26,447 nucleotides of DNA from Triangularia verruculosa. Taxonomy: Eukaryota > Ascomycota > Sordariomycetes > Sordariales > Podosporaceae. The notes under the pieces were generated by a model that saw only the letters and a program-made list of their open reading frames with translations, was not told the origin of the DNA and made no database searches. The stretch lies in contig MU864097.1 in assembly GCA_033296885.1 (NCBI GenBank), positions 1 through 26,447 of the forward strand, read 5' to 3'. The position numbers and the translations under genes were made by a program. Each line of letters starts with the position of its first letter. The stretch's first letter is position 1. This document shows positions 21,031 through 26,447 of the stretch, in pieces.

Positions 21031-21236
21031 ATATATAGACTTATTATTAAAATATTTTTTATTTAATTTATATAGTAATATTAACTATAATATTATTAAT
21101 CTTTATAAATATATTAACTTTCTTTTTAAAATAAACATAATAATATTTAAAATAATATTTAAAAGACTTTATTTAATATTATATAATATAAAAAAATATA
21201 TATACTATTATACTTAAAATAAATATTTGCGCACGT
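21031..21236. other. AT-rich spacer
   Basis: I see nothing specific here. Confidence 0.5.
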
Positions 21237-21320
21237 TGTGCTATATAGTGTGGTAGGGCATACTATACTATTATTTGATGAAGCTTTCTGGGCTCCGGGC
21301 TTAGCTTTTACTATTTTCAT
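21237..21320 (-). mobile_element. Inverted left end of family D
   Basis: The reverse complement reads CATGAAAATAGTAAAAGCTA, then CCCAGAAAGCTTCATC, then AGTATAGTATGCCCTACCAC. These are the left-end blocks of D3 and D5. Only ~85 bp are present. It keeps CA and TG (e.g. GATGAAGCTTTCTGGGCTCC), so it is almost untouched by RIP. Confidence 0.8.
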
Positions 21321-21364
21321 GATATATATACTTTTATATTAATAATAATAATATAATAAATATA

Positions 21365-21428
21365 TAATTTAATAATTTAATAATTAAATAATTAAATAAT
21401 TAAATAATTAAATAATTAAATAATTAAC
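21365..21428. repeat. 8-bp microsatellite, unit ATTAAATA
   Basis: Five exact units at 21383-21422 are followed by a broken one and preceded by two variant units (AATAATTT). Confidence 0.9.
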
Positions 21429-21464
21429 ATTAATAATACTGAATATACTGTATAATATATAAAG

Positions 21465-21505
21465 GTAAGCTCGCGCGGCTAGGCTCGCTCGCTTCGCTTT
21501 CCTCT
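21465..21505. other. Short GC-rich island
   Basis: About 40 bp around GCTCGCGCGGCTAGGCTCGC stand out sharply from the AT-rich surroundings. There is no gene. The word content (GCGAAGCG, GTAGC on the other strand) is similar to the last bases of the window. Confidence 0.5.
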
Positions 21506-21613
21506 ATATGCTACGTATATAATCCTAACCCTAGCTTAAGTTATATAATATATTACGTAACCCGGCTGATTATAGTACCCTCTTACGGTAATTACTTTCT
21601 TATAACTACTAAC

Positions 21614-21848
21614 TTTACGGCTTTTCTAATAACTTTTTTAATTTAATTAGTTCTTTTAAATCCACTGCTTTTTTTAATTTTATTAAATCTATTACCTATA
21701 GGCCTTTAAATAAACCTTTAAATAGGCTTTTAAATAAGCCTTTAAATAATCCCTACAATTTACCCTACAACTAGCCTTAAAGTTAGCTTTACAATTAACT
21801 TTAATATTAACTTTAGTATTAATACTTTACGTTCGACTATATTATTAT
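21614..21848 (-). pseudogene. Broken ORF with tetrapeptide repeats, C-terminal part
   Basis: On the minus strand one frame ends with a lysine/leucine-rich, helix-like segment (VIDLIKLKKAVDLKELIK) and LLEKP plus TAA at 21614-21616. Upstream in the same frame are four-residue repeats made by a 12-bp minisatellite. The first four read GLFK or SLFK. The earlier ones have TAA/TAG at the positions where Q would be expected before RIP (Q-x-Q-S/G). Family and function are unknown. The N-terminal side is cut by D5. Confidence 0.45.
21703..21822. repeat. 12-bp minisatellite, ten units
   Basis: Ten units of exactly 12 bp drift gradually from CCTTTAAATAAA (first) through CCCTACAACTAG (sixth) to CTTTAGTATTAA (tenth). 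The length of twelve keeps a reading frame, which fits a coding repeat of four residues. Confidence 0.85.
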
Positions 21849-21850
21849 AT

Positions 21851-22717
21851 CATAGTACTAGTAAAAACTAAGCCCGAGGTACTAAAAAACATTATTAAAC
21901 TACAGTATAGTATACCCCATTATACTAAAAGGTACCGTATACGAAGAATTACTATAAGTTTTCGGACCTTTAATATATTTACGTATACCTTAATATAAAT
22001 ACTATAAAGAAGCTACGAAAAACTATTATATATTATAGAAAATATATTTAAACTATAGTAAAAAACTTCTATATATAAAAAAAATATTTATAAAATTCTT
22101 CTTAATTTATTATACTCTAAAACTATTAAATTTAATTAACTTTTATTAAAAGAATATCTTTAATATTAATAAAATATTAACTATATTAACGAATATTATA
22201 ATCGATAAAATTGCTATTTTTATATACTTCGGGTATTATAATTATTAAAGTAATTATAATCGCCGAAGTAATATCGGAAATTATATTTAAACTTAAGTTT
22301 AACTTTATTAAAGTATATTTTATTTTAATTTTATATACTTTAAAGTACTTAAAATATTAAAATTATATTAATTAAATATAAAAGGATATTATATTTATCG
22401 AAAGAAATAAAAAGATAATAATAGAATAAAAGAAATCGTTTAAAAAACCGGAATATTAAAGATATAGTTAATAGTTAATAAAGAAGTAGTTGCTTGTAAC
22501 TGGAAGGAAGTAACGATATTAGAGGATATTAGGGGATATTAAAAAATATTAGAAATTAATTAATAAATAAATATAGAAATCGATCGTATATCGTTGTAAT
22601 ATTAAATACCTATACTATAAGTTAAATATAGGCCTATAAAGTAACTAAAACTAACTACTCTACCCACTCGACCCTTGTATCCCCCCTACTCGCGAGGACC
22701 TAAGTCCCTACGAACAG
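21851..22717 (+). mobile_element. Family D copy D5, complete
   Basis: An 867-bp copy from CATAGTACTAGTAAAAACTA to CCCTACGAACAG. It has a 10-bp array of four units at 22515-22554. The right-end hairpin is the best kept: CTCG, CGA, GGAC, loop CTAA, GTCC, CTA, CGA(A) at 22689-22714. D5 cuts the broken ORF at 21614-21848. Its left end faces the inverted D end at 21237-21320. Confidence 0.85.
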
Positions 22718-22948
22718 TAATATTAATATTAATATTAATAATAGCTTTAATATTATATTAACTATTATATTATATTAACTATAATACTATAATATTTATT
22801 ATAACTTTCGTAAGTTCGCTTTATATATCCATTTTTAATTACTATACCCGACTACTTATAATTATTATATTTAATTACTTACAACTACTATACTTAACTA
22901 CTTATAACGATGATAATAATAATAACAACGATAATAACTATTATATTA
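22718..22948. repeat. Simple repeats, including a 23-bp tandem repeat
   Basis: First come (TAATAT)n-like runs at 22718-22800. Then at 22841-22909 there are three 23-bp units (ACTATACCCGACTACTTATA and its variants), then ATA/ACA triplets up to the LTR. No gene is seen. Confidence 0.7.
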
Positions 22949-23236
22949 TGTTAAAATGGGTGTCTCGCAGGCCTGTATGATGTAGGCCTGCGCTGGGATT
23001 GGCGCAGTGTACTCAGAGTAAAGGAGGCTTTGTCTGTAGCTTACGATAGTGACTGGGCATTGAAGGAAGATAGATTATAGGGGCGGCGCCCTGTAATATA
23101 TAAGGTAATTACAATAATATAAGCTTATGAGGTATTAAGAGATATAGTGAATTAGTATATTGAATTGACTTAATAGGTAAGAAAATATTATAGTGAATAG
23201 TCCTAAGGGTAAGCCTCTTATAGATCTTCGGCTCCA
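22949..23236 (-). mobile_element. 3' LTR of a Ty1/copia element
   Basis: On the plus strand it begins TGTTAAAATGGGTGTC and ends CTTCGGCTCCA, the TG...CA of an LTR (288 bp). A pyrimidine run, TTCCTCCCCT (23239-23248), follows at once, which on the coding strand is the polypurine tract before a 3' LTR. The copia pol lies beyond in the same orientation. The outer half of the LTR is rich in TG and CA, hence hardly RIP-mutated. Its right boundary is inferred from the tract. Confidence 0.7.
22966..22992. repeat. Perfect 9-bp inverted repeat in the LTR
   Basis: CGCAGGCCT and AGGCCTGCG are separated by 9 bp near the outer LTR end. It could be a hairpin or a binding site. Its role is unknown. Confidence 0.8.
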
Positions 23237-23484
23237 TATTCCTCCCCTAATCTTTTCTCTATTACCGTACGCTAAGTGTCTAGAACTCCGGACGCTAATT
23301 ACCCGGACTTCTAAGTTAAATCGGAGGTTTATTCGGAGGTTTAAAAGTTTATTATAATTACTATTGTAGAGCGTTAATAAGTATTATAATTCTAAGTTAT
23401 TAGTTATTATAAGTTTTATAAATTATAGGCTTAAATATATTATAAAGTTTATAAATAAATATTATACTTTAATACCCCTTCTAT

Positions 23485-26345
23485 AGTTATAGTATATAGT
23501 ATTAGTTAAAAAGACTTAGAAAGGTTTAATAGCGAAATAAAGGTATTAAATAGCGTTATTAGTAAAGTTTTAGTAAAACCGTTAGTAGGTATTTCCTTTA
23601 TAGGAAAATAGGTTATAGTAATAACTGTAGTAGATATAGCTTCTTTAACTTTTTAAAAACGAATAAGTGTATATTTAGTTCGGCGATTATATTTATTACT
23701 GTAGGTAGTAGTAATTAAGCTTTCGTTATTATATAATAAGGGGGTAGGACCTATAATAGGTTTAGAATTTTTTAGAAAAAACCTTTAAGTTATATAGTTT
23801 TTTTAAGATTTTAAATAAACCTAGTATACTCGGTTTTTAAAGTACTAAAGGATATAGTAGATATTTTTTTAGATTTTTAGTTAATAGGCCCCTTTATTAA
23901 AGTAAATATTTATCTGTAAATAGATTTAGTATTTTCTTTATACTTAGTTTAATTATTATTTGTAAATTTAATAGGTTTTAAATTATTATCAGAATTATAA
24001 TTAATAGTTTTATCGACGTTGAAATATAAGTAAGAAAGTAGTAATTTTATAGTTTTTAAATAGGTATTAGTAGGCTATTTTAGGTATTATAAGAGCTATT
24101 AAACGTTGAAAGTTACTTTAGGTTTAGTTTAAATTATAGTATATATCGACGTCCCGATTAATTGCTAGAATAGGTATTAATTAGCGGGGTTTAAAGGGTT
24201 TTTAGGTTTATTATTTTTACTTATAATCTTAGGGTTTAGTGGAAGAGGAGTGACCTTAGTATTAATGCCGAAGTGCTTGACTGCCTTTGTAATATAGGTC
24301 TTTTAGTGGATTTCGAGGCGCCGTTAAGGTCTGTTACGTTTAATTTGAATATTAAGGAAAAAGCGGGTAGGGCCTAAGTCTTCGATATTATAGTGTTTTT
24401 TTATAGCTTTCTTTAGGACCTAAAGGTATAAGGGCTTAGGATTAGTGAATAAGTAGTCGTTAATGTAGTTGATAATGAAAATCTTATGTTTCGGATAGAA
24501 ATAGGTAGTTGTATTTGAAATTAGAGGCTTAAAGTTTAACGTCTAAGCTATTGTAAGGACCTTTTGTTATTAAAGGTAGGAGGTTTGTTTTAAACTATAG
24601 AGGGATTTTTTTAGAAGGATAATTTGGTCTTTAGTGGGGTTTTATCCGCTTGTTTTTAGTAGTATTATAGCGTTAGTATTGCTGTGAGAGGATTCGGCTA
24701 AGCTTTATGGAATTTCGATATAAATATTAAAATTAATTTCTAAGTTTAAAAAGGCTTTTATAAAGTCTACCTATTTTAAGTCCTAATTAAATATAGCTAT
24801 TAAGGTTAGTATAATTTTCTAAGTAAGAGGGTTTATAGTAGAAGTGTAGGTTTATTTAAAATCGATTTTAAAGGCTTATTAGAAACCTCGGGTAATTAAT
24901 TAAGCTTTAAACTTTATTATAATACTTTGTAGATTCTTCTTATTTTTAAAGACTTAGCGGTTTATAATAGGTTTCTTCTTAGTTTAATAGCGAGGGACGA
25001 AATAGAAGGTTTTAGTAATAAGGAGTTAGTGTAGTTTAATAAAGATTACTTATAATTATTACTTTTTTTAGTGTATTTTAAGGTTTATTTAAAGGTATTA
25101 GACTTTAAAGCCCTTATAGAATAATACTCCCTATAGTAAAATATTAAGTAAGAAATAAATTTACTATAATTTATTTTATTTATAGGCTTAAATTCCTTCC
25201 GTTATTTTTACGAAGTTTAAAGTAAGAGGATTTTAATAGTAGTAAAGGGTATTATATATATTAGATTTATTAATTTAGGTAATAAGTTAGTAAATATAGG
25301 CGTTAATTTAAGTATTAGGAGACTTAATAAAATAGGAGGTCTTTAAATAAGGGCTTTAGGGGGTTAAATTACTATATTTTTTTCTAGTTTATCGAAACGA
25401 TTAATAATTTCTAAGGGCCTTATAGGGCTTATAAGGCCTATAACCTAAGTTAATAGATCTTTATAAAATTTAATAAAGCTAGTTTTAATAATTTTATTTA
25501 GACTTAAATAAATTAAATAAGTTTAATAGCTTAAAACTATTATAAGCCTTCCTTTAATTCCTCGGGAGATAAATTTAAAATTTATAGTTCGGTTTTTAAT
25601 AAAGATATATATTATAATTTTAATACTAATACCTTTATAATTAGAGAGATTTAGTTAATATAGTATTTAAAAGGGTAGTAGTTTGTTATAGAAAGCTTAG
25701 TATAATATAAAATCTTTAGAGGTTTAAGTTATATAATTAATAATTTCTACTATAGGGATAACTATATACCCCTATAGAGTAATAAGAAGGCTTAAAGTTA
25801 AAATAGTAACTTTAAAACGGTTTAAAATAACCCTAATAGAGCATTTAATTAGGCTATTTTAGTTGGAAGTCCGGGGGCTAAATATACTAAAGTCAATACT
25901 TTTTTTAGTAAAGTAAATACTTAAAGGAAGAACTTCCTTTCCTTTATTATAGTAGAAATAACTAAAGTACCGGTAAAAGGTATTATTTAAGTCCTTAAAT
26001 AATAAGCGAAATACTATAATAGCGTCGTCCTTAGTAGTTAAAAACTTAAAAAAACGAAAACGGGTCTTTCGATTTACTATAATTAAGCTATAAGGTTTCT
26101 TTAGTAGTAGAATAAACTTAATAGTAACGATATTCTTTTTTAACTAGTTTAAAGCGAATAGGGGGTTTTAGATAAGGCTTTTAGAGGGCCTCCGAAAGAT
26201 CTTTATAGTATTATAGTTTCTATAAACTAAATCCTTAGGCCTAAGTTTTTATAGATTAGGTATACCTTTAGTAATAAAAAAGGTCTTCTTAAAAGGTTAA
26301 AACTTATATATTTAAACCGTATATATTAAAGGATAGTTAATCGAA
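23485..26345 (-). pseudogene. RIP-mutated Ty1/copia polyprotein: integrase, reverse transcriptase, RNase H
   Basis: Read on the minus strand the order is integrase, RT, RNase H, as in Ty1/copia (in Ty3/gypsy integrase comes last). The integrase core is seen at about 26200-25880 and its end at 25880-25800 (SNQNSLIKCSIRVIL, cf. PNQNG..ER), then SRGIKGRLI near 25570. RT has VDFIKAFLN (24772 down), LLKKSLYSLKQ (24617 down) and the catalytic box at 24456-24467, which reads YIND where YVDD is normal. Connection and RNase H: LGPTRFFLNIQI (24375 down), HFGINTKVTPLPLNP, QLIGTSIY, KGPIN.KSKK and LKTEYTRF. There are stops and frame changes. Gag and protease are absent: the element breaks off at about 26350. 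It is dead, since the RT aspartate is lost by a change of the RIP type. Confidence 0.85.
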
Positions 26346-26350
26346 TTAAT

Positions 26351-26447
26351 ATTGTTTGCTGCGTAGCCTTATAGGCCTGTATTACAGTGCCTACAGGGGA
26401 GCTACAGTGAACTATGCGCTGTAGCAGTGCGTAGCGGAAGCGGAAGA
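26351..26447. other. GC-richer, non-RIP sequence at the window end
   Basis: The composition changes abruptly after about 26350. CA and TG become common (e.g. CTACAGTGAACTATGCGCTG). I recognise no gene. GTAGC and GCGGAAGCGGAAG words recur in it. It may be another element or the edge of the isochore. Confidence 0.5.

Overview
The window looks like a piece of an AT-rich, gene-free isochore from a filamentous ascomycete (Pezizomycotina) whose transposons were destroyed by repeat-induced point mutation (RIP). From base 1 to about 21.4 kb the dinucleotides CA and TG are very rare and TA dominates (661-720, for example, has no CA and no TG), while CG, CC and CT survive. That is the mark of C-to-T change at CpA on both strands. 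It also removes ATG and turns CAA/CAG into stops, so no intact protein gene is present. I cannot name the species. All family alignments were made by eye.

The names used here are my own. Family E is a 0.87-1.0 kb element in at least a dozen whole or partial copies. It has one constant 5' end, one constant 3' end with a small hairpin, 5'-truncated copies and 11-14 bp target-site duplications (TSDs), so it behaves like a non-LTR retroelement. Family D is an element of about 0.9 kb without terminal inverted repeats. It has a GC-richer hairpin at its right end and an internal 10-bp tandem repeat. Family C is a tRNA-headed SINE of about 0.5 kb with perfect 14-bp TSDs.

Layout. 1-571 is the end of a D copy. 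640-3569 is a Helitron replicase remnant split by E1, which is itself split by E2. 3570-5060 is E3, split by D2. 5061-5870 is an unrecognised decayed stretch. 5871-8412 holds E4, split by E5, and then an inverted E copy that forms a long palindrome with E4. 8428-12341 has three SINE C copies, two of them inside an unrecognised decayed element. 12342-18342 holds D3, D4 and a stack of E copies, two of which carry tiny E-tail insertions of 67 and 72 bp. 18343-19950 is a decayed retrotransposon gag region. 19953-21030 is more E. 21237-22948 is a less mutated mosaic with a D fragment, microsatellites, a broken ORF with 12-bp repeats and D5. 22949-26350 is the 3' part of a Ty1/copia element on the minus strand, with a hardly mutated LTR and a mutated pol. 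The last ~100 bases are GC-richer and free of RIP signs.

The nesting gives a relative order of events: Helitron, then E1, then E2; E3, then D2; E4, then E5; E8 and E10, then the short tail insertions. Families E and C share a ~14-bp TSD length, which suggests (inference) that one LINE-type enzyme mobilised both.
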